NCBI GenBank assembly: GCA_002717385.1 | Contig: PBDR01000025.1 | Span: forward strand, 1-64,000 | From: Chloroflexota bacterium | GTDB taxonomy: Bacteria > Chloroflexota > Dehalococcoidia > Lucifugimonadales > Lucifugimonadaceae | Direction: 5' to 3' | DNA length: 64,000 bases | Shown: positions 18,277-27,845 of the stretch, in pieces | Layout: each line of letters opens with the position of its first letter | Position numbering within the stretch: position 1 is the first letter of the stretch | The notes under the pieces: model-generated | What the model was told of the DNA's origin: nothing | Seen by the model: the letters and a program-made list of their open reading frames with translations, nothing else | Database searches by the model: none | Made by a program: the position numbers and the translations under genes

Positions 18277-19491
18277 ATGAAAAAAATAATAAATATCATA
18301 GAAAATGGAACAATAACAACTCCACAAGGTTTTAAGTCTGGAGCTATTTTTGCTGGAATCAAAACCCCGGGAGAAGATAAAAAAGATATCGGTGTTTTAT
18401 TTTCAGAATCTGACTGTACCGTTTCAGGAACATATTCTCAAAACAGTGTTGTTTCACCTTCTGTCACTTTGACAAAAGAACGTGTGGATTTAGGTGGAAA
18501 ATTTCGTGGACTGGTAGTTAATTCAGGATGTGCAAATTGCGCTGTTGGCGAACAAGGCTACATTGATGCAAAAGAAACAACTAAAATTACTGGAAATTAT
18601 CTAAATATCCCAGAGAATGAAATTTTAATCGCCTCTACCGGAATTATTGGTGTAGAACTACCTATGGCACTAATGAGAGAGTACATCCCAAAAATATCCC
18701 TATCTAATCAAAATGGAAAAGAATTTGCAAAATCAATCCTCACAACTGATAAAAAAACAAAAGAAATTGCATTATCAATAAAATTAGACGGTGAAGAGAT
18801 CCTTTTAGCTGGAGTTGCAAAAGGTTCGGGTATGATTCATCCAAATATGGCAACTATGTTAGCATTTTTGACAACAGACGCAAAAATAGAAAAAAATTTA
18901 CTCCAAAAAATTTTATCTGGCGCAATTAAAAAATCATTTAATCAGACAGATGTTGATGGTGATCAGAGTACAAATGATACCGTGCTAATTTTTGCAAATG
19001 GAAAATCTGGAGTTGTTGTTGACACTAAAAATTTACTAGAAATTTTTAGTGAAGCAGTATTAATAATTTGTAAATTTCTTGCAAAAGAAATAGCTAAGGA
19101 CGGTGAAGGAACATCAAAATTAATAGATGTAACTGTTGAAGGGGCAAAAACAGAAGATGATGCATTAGTAGCTTCCAGATCTGTTGCAAGTTCTTTGTTG
19201 GTTAGAACGGCAGTATATGGTAGAGACCCGAATTGGGGAAGAATACTAATGGCTGTAGGTAAAACTGGGATCACATTAGATGAATCTCGAATTGATTTAT
19301 ACATCAACGATATACAAATTGCTGCTGAAGGTAAAGCAATATCCTACAATACACAAAGTGTCGTTACAGCTCTAGGGAAAAATGAAGTGTATATTAAAAT
19401 CGACTTAAATATTGGTGATGGGTTTGGTCAGGCATGGGGTGGAGATTTAACTGAAGAATATGTAATTTTTAATTCTGCATACACTACCTAA
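18277..19491 (+). CDS. argJ: bifunctional glutamate N-acetyltransferase / amino-acid acetyltransferase
   Basis: Recycles the acetyl group from N-acetylornithine to glutamate and can also use acetyl-CoA, serving steps one and five of arginine synthesis. The 404-residue proenzyme contains GSGMIHPNMATMLAF; cleavage before the Thr of the ATML motif yields alpha and beta subunits with Thr as nucleophile. NSGCANC and GRDPNWGRILMA are further ArgJ signatures. It heads a rightward argJ-argB-argD-argG-argH block, which lacks argC and argF here. Whether it is mono- or bifunctional cannot be read from sequence alone. Confidence 0.95.
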   Translation: MKKIINIIENGTITTPQGFKSGAIFAGIKTPGEDKKDIGVLFSESDCTVSGTYSQNSVVSPSVTLTKERVDLGGKFRGLVVNSGCANCAVGEQGYIDAKETTKITGNYLNIPENEILIASTGIIGVELPMALMREYIPKISLSNQNGKEFAKSILTTDKKTKEIALSIKLDGEEILLAGVAKGSGMIHPNMATMLAFLTTDAKIEKNLLQKILSGAIKKSFNQTDVDGDQSTNDTVLIFANGKSGVVVDTKNLLEIFSEAVLIICKFLAKEIAKDGEGTSKLIDVTVEGAKTEDDALVASRSVASSLLVRTAVYGRDPNWGRILMAVGKTGITLDESRIDLYINDIQIAAEGKAISYNTQSVVTALGKNEVYIKIDLNIGDGFGQAWGGDLTEEYVIFNSAYTT

Positions 19492-19525
19492 ATTCAATAT
19501 TTAAAATAAATCTATAAAAATCAAT

Positions 19526-20326
19526 ATGAATGATCAATTAAAAGATAATAAAAATAAATTTATAGTAATTAAAATTGGTGGAAGCACTTTAGGAGAAACA
19601 GATAGTACTATTACAGATATAGTTTCCATTAAAAATTCTGGACTATATCCTGTTGTGATTCATGGAGGGGGAAAATTAATTAATGAATGGGTCGCAAAGC
19701 AAGGAATAATGCCAGAATTTGTTAATGGTTTACGCCGAACAAATAAACAAACACTCGATGTAGCAATAGCAGTACTGACGGGATTAATTAATTCAGAATT
19801 GGTAGTAGAATTTCAAAAATTAAATCAAAACGCAATTGGATTATCTGGATTAGATGGAGGAATATTAAAAGCATCAAAAAAATCTTCTGATTTAGGATAT
19901 GTTGGAGAAATTTTAGAAACAGATATTTCATCAATAAAAAAAATAGTCAAACTAGATTTAATACCAATAATTGCGCCTGCTGCTATTAATATTTACCCAA
20001 ACAATAAAAATGATCTTATTCTTAATATAAATGCTGATACTGCTGCAGGACATATTGCGAAAGCACTTAATGCAAAAAAGTTGATCTTCCAAACAGATGT
20101 TCCTGGAATTATGGATATGAGAAAACGAACAATCCCACATATGACATCTAATCAAGCGTCAGATCTTATTGCTAGTGGGGTTGCAATAGGTGGAATGATA
20201 CCCAAAATACAAGCATGTGTATTTGCAATAAAAAATATTGGTTCAGGACATATAATTGACGGCAGAATTAATGGCTCATTAAACGACTGTATTCTTGGAA
20301 AAAAAATTGGGACGAAAATTTCGTAA
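19526..20326 (+). CDS. argB: acetylglutamate kinase
   Basis: Phosphorylates N-acetylglutamate, step two of arginine synthesis. The 266-residue protein carries VIKIGGSTL at the N-terminus, VIHGGGKLINEW (substrate and phosphate loop), GLSGLDGG, and NINADTAAGHIAKAL with FQTDVPGI, all ArgB features. It lacks the N-terminal extension of arginine-sensitive hexameric forms, although sensitivity cannot be judged. It lies 34 bp after argJ. Confidence 0.94.
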   Translation: MNDQLKDNKNKFIVIKIGGSTLGETDSTITDIVSIKNSGLYPVVIHGGGKLINEWVAKQGIMPEFVNGLRRTNKQTLDVAIAVLTGLINSELVVEFQKLNQNAIGLSGLDGGILKASKKSSDLGYVGEILETDISSIKKIVKLDLIPIIAPAAINIYPNNKNDLILNINADTAAGHIAKALNAKKLIFQTDVPGIMDMRKRTIPHMTSNQASDLIASGVAIGGMIPKIQACVFAIKNIGSGHIIDGRINGSLNDCILGKKIGTKIS

Positions 20327-20431
20327 AATACAGTGTTCTATAAAGTTTTTTGAAGATAGATGAAAACAGATGGTATATAGTTCACATTAAACATAAAAAA
20401 TTTATTTTTATAACTTACAAAGGATTTTTAA

Positions 20432-21628
20432 ATGCTTAGTACCTCGGAATATAAAAAATTGGAATCAAAATATTACATGCAGGTTGTAAAAAGAATGCCG
20501 CCTGTATTGATAAAAGGTTCGGGAACTTATGTTTATGATAATGAAAATAAATCATATTTAGATTTTACTGCCGGTTGGGCTGTACTCAATTTAGGACATT
20601 CTCATTCTCATGTTACAAATGCTATCAAAGAACAAGCATCAAAAATATTACAAATGTCAAATCTTTTTTACACAGTTCCTCAATTATCTCTTGCGAAAAT
20701 AATTGTTGAAAATTCCGATATTGACCGAGTGTTTTTTTGTAATTCTGGTGCAGAAGCTAATGAAGGAGGATGTAAATTAGCTAGAAAATGGGGTAAAAAA
20801 AATTTAAATGGAGCATATGAGATAATAACAGCTCTTGATTCTTTTCACCGAAGAACTCAAGCAATGATGGCAGCAACAGGTCAACCTCATTATCAGGATA
20901 ACTGGAGACCTTTAATGCCTGGATTTATAAACGTTAAATATAATGACCTTGAAGCAATAAAAAAAGTATATAAAAAAAACACTACATGTGCAGTTTTATT
21001 AGAGCCTGTACAAGGTGAAGGTGGTGTTAATGTCCCAAATAATGATTTCCTGAAATCAGTAATGAATTTTTGTAGAGAAAAAAATATTCTATTTATGATC
21101 GATGAAGTCCAAACTGGTATGGGAAGATTAGGTACATTTTTTGGCTATCAAAGATTCAAAGATGTTGAACCAGATGTAATAACTATGGGAAAAGCTTTGG
21201 GAGCAGGAACTCCACTTGGTGCATTTGCTTCAAAAGAATTTTGTTCTGTGTTAGAACCGGGCGACCACGGATCTACATTTGGTGGTAATGCTTTAACAAC
21301 TGCAGCAGGAGGTGCCGCAGCTGAATTTATAGTTAAAAATGATATTCCGTCAATCGCATTAAATAATGGAAATTATTTAAAAAATAAACTAGAGACACTT
21401 AAAGAAAAATATCCTTTTATATCTGAAATTAGAGGAATGGGATTATTAATTGGCCTTGAAATGACTAAAGATAAATCAACGGAAATAATACAAAAATGTT
21501 TAAGTAAAGGTTTACTATTAAATGCCGTAAGACCAAACATGATAAGATTTATGCCACCTCTAAATGTTTTGAAAACTGAAATTGATGATGCTATAGATAT
21601 ATTAGATTCTTCACTGGAAACATTATGA
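20432..21628 (+). CDS. argD: acetylornithine aminotransferase
   Basis: Class III PLP transaminase converting N-acetylglutamate semialdehyde to N-acetylornithine, 398 residues. FTAGWAVLNLGHSH, FCNSGAEANEGGCKLAR, DSFHRRTQAMMAATG, MIDEVQTGMGR and the PLP lysine in MGKALGAGTPLGAF define the ArgD/acetylornithine group. The AAAGGA ribosome binding site nine bases before ATG 20432 supports the start. Position between argB and argG makes this assignment more likely than succinylornithine or GABA transaminase. Confidence 0.93.
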   Translation: MLSTSEYKKLESKYYMQVVKRMPPVLIKGSGTYVYDNENKSYLDFTAGWAVLNLGHSHSHVTNAIKEQASKILQMSNLFYTVPQLSLAKIIVENSDIDRVFFCNSGAEANEGGCKLARKWGKKNLNGAYEIITALDSFHRRTQAMMAATGQPHYQDNWRPLMPGFINVKYNDLEAIKKVYKKNTTCAVLLEPVQGEGGVNVPNNDFLKSVMNFCREKNILFMIDEVQTGMGRLGTFFGYQRFKDVEPDVITMGKALGAGTPLGAFASKEFCSVLEPGDHGSTFGGNALTTAAGGAAAEFIVKNDIPSIALNNGNYLKNKLETLKEKYPFISEIRGMGLLIGLEMTKDKSTEIIQKCLSKGLLLNAVRPNMIRFMPPLNVLKTEIDDAIDILDSSLETL

Positions 21629-21664
21629 AGGATAATATACAAAAAAAAATCTCGAAACATATTT

Positions 21665-22888
21665 ATGAATAATAAAAAATGTATCCTTGCTTATAGTGGT
21701 GGAATGGATTCAACAATTTCTATTGCATGGATAATAAAAGAATATAATCTAGATGTTATAACTTTGACATTGGATTTAGGAGGAGGACCTGAATTAGATG
21801 GTATAAAAGAAAAAGCCAAAGATGCCGGAGCAATTGATAGTTTGATATGGGATGTTAGAGATGAATTTGTTAATGAATATGTTTTTAAAGGTTTGAAAGC
21901 TCGTGCTTTATATGAAGGTAAATATCCTTTATCTACTGCTTTAGGTCGTCCATTGATGGCAAAAAAATTAGTTGAAGCAGCAAGGTTAGTTGGAGCTTCA
22001 TCAATAGCACATGGATGTACAGGAAAAGGGAATGATCAAGTAAGATTTGATTCTAGTATCATGACACTTTCTGCTCATTCTGATCCCATAAACATAATTG
22101 CTCCTGCTAGAGAATGGGGAATGACACGTGATGAAGAAAAAAAATATGCTCAAAAATCTGGAATTGAATTAAGGGAAGTCGGAAATAATCAAAAAGTATA
22201 TTCAATCGATAGAAACTTATGGGGACAAGCTATAGAAGGAGAAGATTTAGAAGATACATGGGTCATTCCTCCTGAAGATGCATATTCTTGGACTTCTCCA
22301 ATGGATAAGACACCTGATAATCATCAAGATTTGATAATCAATTTTGATCAAGGTACCCCTACAGCAATGAATGAAGAAAAAATAGGTGGAGTTAAGATAA
22401 TCGAAAATCTTAATAACATTGCTGGAAATCATGGCGTAGGTAGAATTGACCATGTTGAAAACCGTCTTGTCGGAATTAAATCTAGAGAAATCTACGAAAC
22501 ACCTGGTGCAATAGTTTTACATACAGCATTAAACGCTTTAGAAACGATGTGTTTATCAAAAGAACAACAAAGAGTAAAACAAAATCTTTCTCAAATCTAT
22601 GCTGATCTAGTATATGACGGAAAATGGTTTACTGAATTACGTGCAAATATAGATTCTTTTATGAATGATGTTTTGAAATACACTTCAGGAAAAGTAAAAA
22701 TTCGGTTATTTAAAGGGTCTGTTACAGTTATTGGAATTCAGTCTAATTATTCTCTATATGATTTTGGATTAGCTACATATTCTAGTGATGATAATTTCGA
22801 TCACTCTGCTGCCACAGGTTTTATAGATATTTACTCTCTTTCATCTCGTACACAAGCAAAAAAACAAACTTATAAAGATGCTCGATAA
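21665..22888 (+). CDS. argG: argininosuccinate synthase
   Basis: Joins citrulline and aspartate with ATP to argininosuccinate. The 407-residue protein starts with LAYSGGMDSTISIAW, the PP-loop ATP pyrophosphatase motif, and continues with YPLSTALGRPLMAK, HGCTGKGNDQVRF (citrulline/aspartate binding) and GRIDHVENRLVGIKSRE. Length and motif order are normal. It follows argD by 36 bp. Confidence 0.96.
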   Translation: MNNKKCILAYSGGMDSTISIAWIIKEYNLDVITLTLDLGGGPELDGIKEKAKDAGAIDSLIWDVRDEFVNEYVFKGLKARALYEGKYPLSTALGRPLMAKKLVEAARLVGASSIAHGCTGKGNDQVRFDSSIMTLSAHSDPINIIAPAREWGMTRDEEKKYAQKSGIELREVGNNQKVYSIDRNLWGQAIEGEDLEDTWVIPPEDAYSWTSPMDKTPDNHQDLIINFDQGTPTAMNEEKIGGVKIIENLNNIAGNHGVGRIDHVENRLVGIKSREIYETPGAIVLHTALNALETMCLSKEQQRVKQNLSQIYADLVYDGKWFTELRANIDSFMNDVLKYTSGKVKIRLFKGSVTVIGIQSNYSLYDFGLATYSSDDNFDHSAATGFIDIYSLSSRTQAKKQTYKDAR

Positions 22889-22916
22889 TATACTTTAACG
22901 AAGAATTTAACAAAAA

Positions 22917-24308
22917 GTGACTCCTAATAAAAAAATAAACCCTGCATCTTCAGCCCGAGGTTCAGAATTAGCAAGTAAATTTACTGTTTCCTTGAAATTT
23001 GACAAACGTCTATATAAACAAGATATAGAAGTTTCTATTGCTCACGCAAAAATGTTAGGAAATGAAAAAATTATTCCGTTAAATGATTCAAAAAAAATTA
23101 TTTCCGGTCTGAAAATAATCAAAAAAGAAATCGAAGCCAGAAATTTTAAATGGGATAACAAACTAGAAGATATTCATATGAATTTAGAATCTAGACTTTA
23201 TGAATTAATAGGTGATAACGCTGGAAAATTACATACCGCTAAATCAAGAAATGATCAAATTGCTACTGATATAAGATTATGGCTTAAAGATGCATGTAAT
23301 AATCTAATTGATCATTGCAAAAATCTACAATCTACTTTAGTGAAACTAGCAGAAGAAAATATTAACACTATTATGCCTGGATATACACATCTACAAAGAG
23401 CTCAACCTGTGTCATTAGCTCACCATTTTTTAGCATATTTTGAAATGTTTAATCGTGACATAGAAAGACTAAAAAATGTATTTGATTCTTGTGATGTAAT
23501 GCCTTTAGGTTCTGGAGCTCTATCGGGAGTTCCTTACAAAATTAATCGAGAATATCTAGCTAAAGAATTAGGCTTTAAGAAAATTTCAAGTAATTCTATA
23601 GATGCAGTATCTGATAGAGATTTTATAGTGGAATTTATCCTGTGTAATGCAATTTGTATGACTCATTTATCAAGACTTTCTGAGGAAATAATTATCTGGT
23701 CCACAGATGAATTTAATTTTATTGAACTTTCGGATGAATATACATCTGGATCAAGTATTATGCCTCAAAAACGGAACCCAGACTTCTCAGAATTAATTCG
23801 TGGAAAAACTGGACGAGTTTATGGTGCTTTAATCGGTATACTATCAGTTCTAAAAGGACTACCTTTGTCATATAACAGAGACTTGCAAGAAGACAAAGAA
23901 GGGGTTTTTGATTCATACGATACAACTATATCTTGTCTCCAATCTGCAAACGGAATTCTCTTAAATATGAAAATAAATGCAAAACAAATGGAAATATCTA
24001 CTGAAAAAGGCTTTATTCTTGCTACTGATATAGCTGATTATCTAACCAAAAAAGGGTTACCTTTTAGGGATTCCCATATTATTATGACAAATTTATCAAA
24101 TCATTGTAAAAAGAATAGAAAAAATTTATCGGATATAAGTATTGAAGAGTACAAATCAATTTCTACTTTTTTTGATGATGACATAAAAAATATTAATGCA
24201 AGTTATTCTATTAAATCAAAAGACATCATAGGTGGGACGGCCCCAAATCAAATTAAGTACGCAATTAAAAATTCCAAAAATCTTATAAATAAAAAATCGA
24301 GAAAATAA
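22917..24308 (+). CDS. argH: argininosuccinate lyase
   Basis: Splits argininosuccinate into arginine and fumarate, the final step. The 463-residue protein shows AKSRNDQIATDIRLW, PGYTHLQRAQPVSLAHH and the superfamily signature GSSIMPQKRNPDFSE with the catalytic serine loop. The start is GTG 22917, which leaves 28 bp after argG; no ATG lies close by. It ends six bases before the rpe start. Confidence 0.95.
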   Translation: MTPNKKINPASSARGSELASKFTVSLKFDKRLYKQDIEVSIAHAKMLGNEKIIPLNDSKKIISGLKIIKKEIEARNFKWDNKLEDIHMNLESRLYELIGDNAGKLHTAKSRNDQIATDIRLWLKDACNNLIDHCKNLQSTLVKLAEENINTIMPGYTHLQRAQPVSLAHHFLAYFEMFNRDIERLKNVFDSCDVMPLGSGALSGVPYKINREYLAKELGFKKISSNSIDAVSDRDFIVEFILCNAICMTHLSRLSEEIIIWSTDEFNFIELSDEYTSGSSIMPQKRNPDFSELIRGKTGRVYGALIGILSVLKGLPLSYNRDLQEDKEGVFDSYDTTISCLQSANGILLNMKINAKQMEISTEKGFILATDIADYLTKKGLPFRDSHIIMTNLSNHCKKNRKNLSDISIEEYKSISTFFDDDIKNINASYSIKSKDIIGGTAPNQIKYAIKNSKNLINKKSRK

Positions 24309-24314
24309 AAATCT

Positions 24315-24995
24315 TTGGAAAGTAATAAAAAATTTAAATCTTGTAAAATTTCTGCATCATTACTTGCTGCTGATTTTAGTAATTTACATAAAGAAATTAT
24401 AGAAATAGAAATTTCAAAAGCAAATGAATTACACTTTGATGTTATGGATGGTCATTTTGTCCCTAATATTTCAATGGGATTACCGATATTAGAATCTGTT
24501 AGACCTCTCATTAATAAACCGATCGATATTCATATGATGGTATCTAATCCTGACAACCATATCAAAGTATTTAATGAAGCAGGTGGCGATATCTTTACTT
24601 TTCATATTGAAGCTTCAAAAGATCCAATAAAAACGATAGAAAGAATTAAAGAAACAAAAATGTTGGCAGGTGTATCGATCAAACCTGATACTTCTTATAA
24701 AGAAATATCAGGTTTGATAAATATAGTTGACAGGATATTAGTTATGACAGTTGAACCCGGTCTAGGGGGTCAAAAATTTATTCCTGAAATGCTGGGGAAA
24801 ATTAAAAAAATCTCTGAAATGATTAATTCCAATGGAAAATCTATCGATTTGGCTGTAGACGGTGGAATTAAATCTGACACAGCAAAGTCTGTAGTCAAAT
24901 ATGGAGTTTCAACGTTAATTGCAGGTACCGGAATTTTCCAAAACAAAAAAGGTATCGTGGGTGGCGTTGAAGAATTAATAAGTAGTCTATATTAA
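24315..24995 (+). CDS. rpe: ribulose-phosphate 3-epimerase
   Basis: Interconverts ribulose-5-phosphate and xylulose-5-phosphate in the pentose phosphate pathway. The 226-residue TIM barrel has KISASLLAADFSNL, HFDVMDGHFVPNISMG (metal His/Asp), DIHMMVSNP, TVEPGLGGQKF and DGGIKSDTA in family order. The start is TTG 24315, six bases after the argH stop, so it is probably co-transcribed with the arginine genes. The convergent rpmB begins 7 bp beyond its stop. Confidence 0.95.
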   Translation: MESNKKFKSCKISASLLAADFSNLHKEIIEIEISKANELHFDVMDGHFVPNISMGLPILESVRPLINKPIDIHMMVSNPDNHIKVFNEAGGDIFTFHIEASKDPIKTIERIKETKMLAGVSIKPDTSYKEISGLINIVDRILVMTVEPGLGGQKFIPEMLGKIKKISEMINSNGKSIDLAVDGGIKSDTAKSVVKYGVSTLIAGTGIFQNKKGIVGGVEELISSLY

Positions 24996-25002
24996 GTAAA
25001 AG

Positions 25003-25221
25003 TTACCTTAATATAATACCTTTTTTATCGAGAGTACGAATCTCTCTGGCAGTTAGCTTAACTTTCACTCTTTCACCATCTACATTTATCCATCTAGCCT
25101 GTATATTAGGTTTAGAAATTTTTTGTGTAGCATTCAAGGCATGAGACCTATTGTGTCCAAATAAAGGCTTTTTTAAAGGACCAAGACCTAATTTTTCTCT
25201 AATTTTATTCGATTTTGACAT
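25003..25221 (-). CDS. rpmB: 50S ribosomal protein L28
   Basis: Small basic protein of 72 residues from ATG 25221 (a GTG six bases upstream is an alternative). The core KKPLFGHNRSHALNATQK and VNVDGERVKVKLTAREIRTLDKKG-like C-terminal region (W-I-N-V-D-G onward) match bL28. The N-terminal Cys pair of zinc-binding L28 forms is absent; instead there is a basic segment KSNKIREKLGLGPLKK. rpmB divergent from a fakA-degV-recG block is a common bacterial arrangement, which supports the call for a protein this short. Confidence 0.9.
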   Translation of the reverse strand: MSKSNKIREKLGLGPLKKPLFGHNRSHALNATQKISKPNIQARWINVDGERVKVKLTAREIRTLDKKGIILR

Positions 25222-25284
25222 AGTCACTGCTTAATAATGCTAATAAATTTATCTATGGTAGTTTTTCACAATAAGTTGCGATAT

Positions 25285-25302
25285 ATGTATAAAATTATAC
25301 AT
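25285..25302. promoter_or_regulatory. 18-bp palindrome between rpmB and fakA
   Basis: ATGTATAA (25285-25292) and TTATACAT (25295-25302) are perfect inverted copies separated by two bases. The element is in the intergenic space between two divergent genes and contains TATAAA on the plus strand and TATAAT on the minus strand, so it could hold both -10 boxes or bind a dimeric regulator. No regulator is identified. Confidence 0.4.
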
Positions 25303-25362
25303 CATATTATATTTCAAAATTATAGAAAATTATAAAATTGATAGGAATTATAATTAATATTA

Positions 25363-26967
25363 ATGAAAAAAAATGAATCAAATAAAAAACTTGAATTGAA
25401 TGGGAATTTACTATTTAAAATTATCCAAGGTGGAACAAAAGCTGTAGAAAACAATAAAGATAAAATTAATAAGATTAATGTTTTCCCTGTCCCAGATGGA
25501 GATACTGGAACAAACATGACATTAACTCTTAAATCAATCATAGATAGTTTTCAAAATAATAATGAAATACATGCAGGAGAATCCTCAAAAAAAATGTATG
25601 AGTCAGCATTGATAGGAGCAAGAGGGAATTCAGGATTAATTCTTTCACAATTTTTTAAAGGTTTGTCTCAAGCAATTAATAACAAGAATTTTTCTGTTCA
25701 AAATTTTATCGAAGCATTTGAAATAGCTAAAAATAATTCGATTGAAGCTATCCCAAACCCTACATCAGGAACAATGATTACGATTTATTCTGACTGCGCA
25801 AACAAAGGAAAAGAATTATTAAATAAAAATATAATTGACACCCTTGAAATACTCGCATTCCAAGCAATAGAAACAGTAAAAAAAACCCCAAGTATGTTAG
25901 ATATTTTACAAGAAGCTAATGTCGTCGATTCTGGTGCATTTGGATTAGCAGTAATGCTACTTGGTGGAGTAGATGTGATCAAAAATAATGGTGATGGAAA
26001 CATTAATGTAGATATTCCTAATTTTAACCCTAATAAAACAGATATAAATGAAAAGTTTTTCTCAGATATAAGTGAAGAAATTTGGGGATATTGTACCGTT
26101 TTTGCATTAACAGGAGAAAATTTAGATCCTGAAAATTTAAAAATATATATATCAAATATTGGTAAATCGACTATAGTCACCGGTAATGAAAATATAGTAA
26201 AGGTTCATACACATACTACCGACCCAGGTAAAATTATTTCTTATTGTTCATCATTCGGAGTATTATCAAACTTTGATATCAAGAGTATGGATGAACAAAC
26301 AAAAGAATGGATAGCAAAACAGAAAAAAAATATAAAATTAAATAATTCAGGTACATCAATCATTTCTGATGCCCACGGAGAAGGAATAATAAAATTAATG
26401 GGAGAAATTATCACGAAGAATCTATACGTAAATAAAGTTGATAATTCAATGACAATTATTCAAAATAATTTACTCGAAATAATTGAAGCAACCGAGACAA
26501 ATGACATAATATATCTTCCAAATAATAAAAAAAATTATTCTCTATTCAAAGAAATTACTGATTTGACCTCAAAAAATTTATTTGTAATTCCTTCTCTATC
26601 TTTACAATCAGGAATTAGTTGCCTTTTTGTTTTTGATGAAAAATCGAGTACTAAAGAAAATGTAGCAAGAATGAATGAAGTTTTAGATGACATTAAAACA
26701 GGATCAGTTGAAAACAGTTTAACAAAAAATAATTTTATAGCGAAATTCGAAAATAAGGAAATTATAACTGGTAATACTCCCGAGGAAGCTCTAATAAATT
26801 TAATTGGAAATGTATCCCTTGAAAACTCTTTGGTAACAGTTTATACAGGTATAGAATCTAATAAAGAAAAATTAGAAAAAGCTTTGAAAGATAATTTCAG
26901 TACCATGGAGATTGAAATTATTGAAGGTGGACAACCTTCCTATAATTACCTAATAGGTATTGAGTGA
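25363..26967 (+). CDS. fakA: FakA-like fatty acid kinase / DAK2 domain protein
   Basis: The 534-residue protein has an N-terminal DhaL/DAK2 domain with VFPVPDGDTGTNMTLTL and GARGNSGLILSQFFKG, the nucleotide and metal site, and GTMITIYSD. A middle domain and a C-terminal domain of the FakA type follow (EGGQPSYNYLIGIE end). FakA phosphorylates fatty acids held by a DegV-type FakB partner, and a DegV gene begins 32 bp downstream, which supports the role in exogenous or recycled fatty-acid use. Function in this organism is inferred from family and context. Confidence 0.87.
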   Translation: MKKNESNKKLELNGNLLFKIIQGGTKAVENNKDKINKINVFPVPDGDTGTNMTLTLKSIIDSFQNNNEIHAGESSKKMYESALIGARGNSGLILSQFFKGLSQAINNKNFSVQNFIEAFEIAKNNSIEAIPNPTSGTMITIYSDCANKGKELLNKNIIDTLEILAFQAIETVKKTPSMLDILQEANVVDSGAFGLAVMLLGGVDVIKNNGDGNINVDIPNFNPNKTDINEKFFSDISEEIWGYCTVFALTGENLDPENLKIYISNIGKSTIVTGNENIVKVHTHTTDPGKIISYCSSFGVLSNFDIKSMDEQTKEWIAKQKKNIKLNNSGTSIISDAHGEGIIKLMGEIITKNLYVNKVDNSMTIIQNNLLEIIEATETNDIIYLPNNKKNYSLFKEITDLTSKNLFVIPSLSLQSGISCLFVFDEKSSTKENVARMNEVLDDIKTGSVENSLTKNNFIAKFENKEIITGNTPEEALINLIGNVSLENSLVTVYTGIESNKEKLEKALKDNFSTMEIEIIEGGQPSYNYLIGIE

Positions 26968-26999
26968 TTTATTTATAGATTAAGTAACTGGAGTATTAA

Positions 27000-27845
27000 A
27001 TGAAAGTAGCTGTAGTAACTGATAGTACATCAGACATCCCAAAAGAAATAGCTAAAAAATATGGTATAACTATTGTCCCATTAAATGTACACTTTGATTT
27101 GGATACATATCAAGATGGAATTAATATTACCTCAGAAGAATTTTATAAGAAACTTGTTTCAGGCAAAATATTTCCAACTACTTCCGCTCCATCTTCAGGA
27201 ATATTTTTAGAAACTTATAAAAAACTTTCTGAAAATTATGATGCAATTATTTCAATACATGTCTCCTCAAAAACAAGTGCTACATATAATTCTGCGCTTC
27301 AAGCTTCAAAAGAAATTAAAATTCCGATAGAAGTAATAGACTCAAAGGTTGTCTCAGCTGCTTTAGCGTTAATTGTCATTAAAATTGCTACGTATGTTAA
27401 ATCAAGTAACAATATTAAAAGTATAAAAAGTCATGCTGAATCATTAATTCAACGAACTACGATATTTTTTTCATTAGAAACATTAAATTTTCTTATTAAG
27501 GGGGGAAGAATGGGGAAAGCAAAAGGCTTAATAGGTTCTATTTTAAAAATTAAACCGATTCTTACTTTTGATGACGGAGAAGTTAATGTTTATGAAAGAA
27601 TAAGAAGTAAAAGAAAAGCAATAGAAAAAATACATGAGCTTGCCAGTTCATTTGCTCCATATGAAGATACTGCTGTAATTTACTCTACTGATGATACTGA
27701 ACCAAAAAAATTGGGAAATCTTTTACAAAACTTTACAAAATCAAAATCAGTTCTATCTCTACAACTTGGCCCGGTCGTTGGTACATATGGAGGTCCAAAT
27801 GTGATTGGATTCAGCGGTATAAAACCTGATGAGAGAGATGAATAA
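27000..27845 (+). CDS. DegV family protein (FakB-like fatty acid-binding)
   Basis: The 281-residue protein starts VAVVTDSTSDIP and has FPTTSAPSSG, ISIHVSSKTSATYNSA, NFLIKGGRMGKAKG and GPVVGTYGGPN, typical of DegV/FakB proteins that present bound fatty acid to FakA. A TGGAG ribosome binding site precedes ATG 27000 by seven bases. The 3' end overlaps recG by 17 bp. The pair with the upstream DAK2 protein argues for the FakB role. Confidence 0.9.
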   Translation: MKVAVVTDSTSDIPKEIAKKYGITIVPLNVHFDLDTYQDGINITSEEFYKKLVSGKIFPTTSAPSSGIFLETYKKLSENYDAIISIHVSSKTSATYNSALQASKEIKIPIEVIDSKVVSAALALIVIKIATYVKSSNNIKSIKSHAESLIQRTTIFFSLETLNFLIKGGRMGKAKGLIGSILKIKPILTFDDGEVNVYERIRSKRKAIEKIHELASSFAPYEDTAVIYSTDDTEPKKLGNLLQNFTKSKSVLSLQLGPVVGTYGGPNVIGFSGIKPDERDE

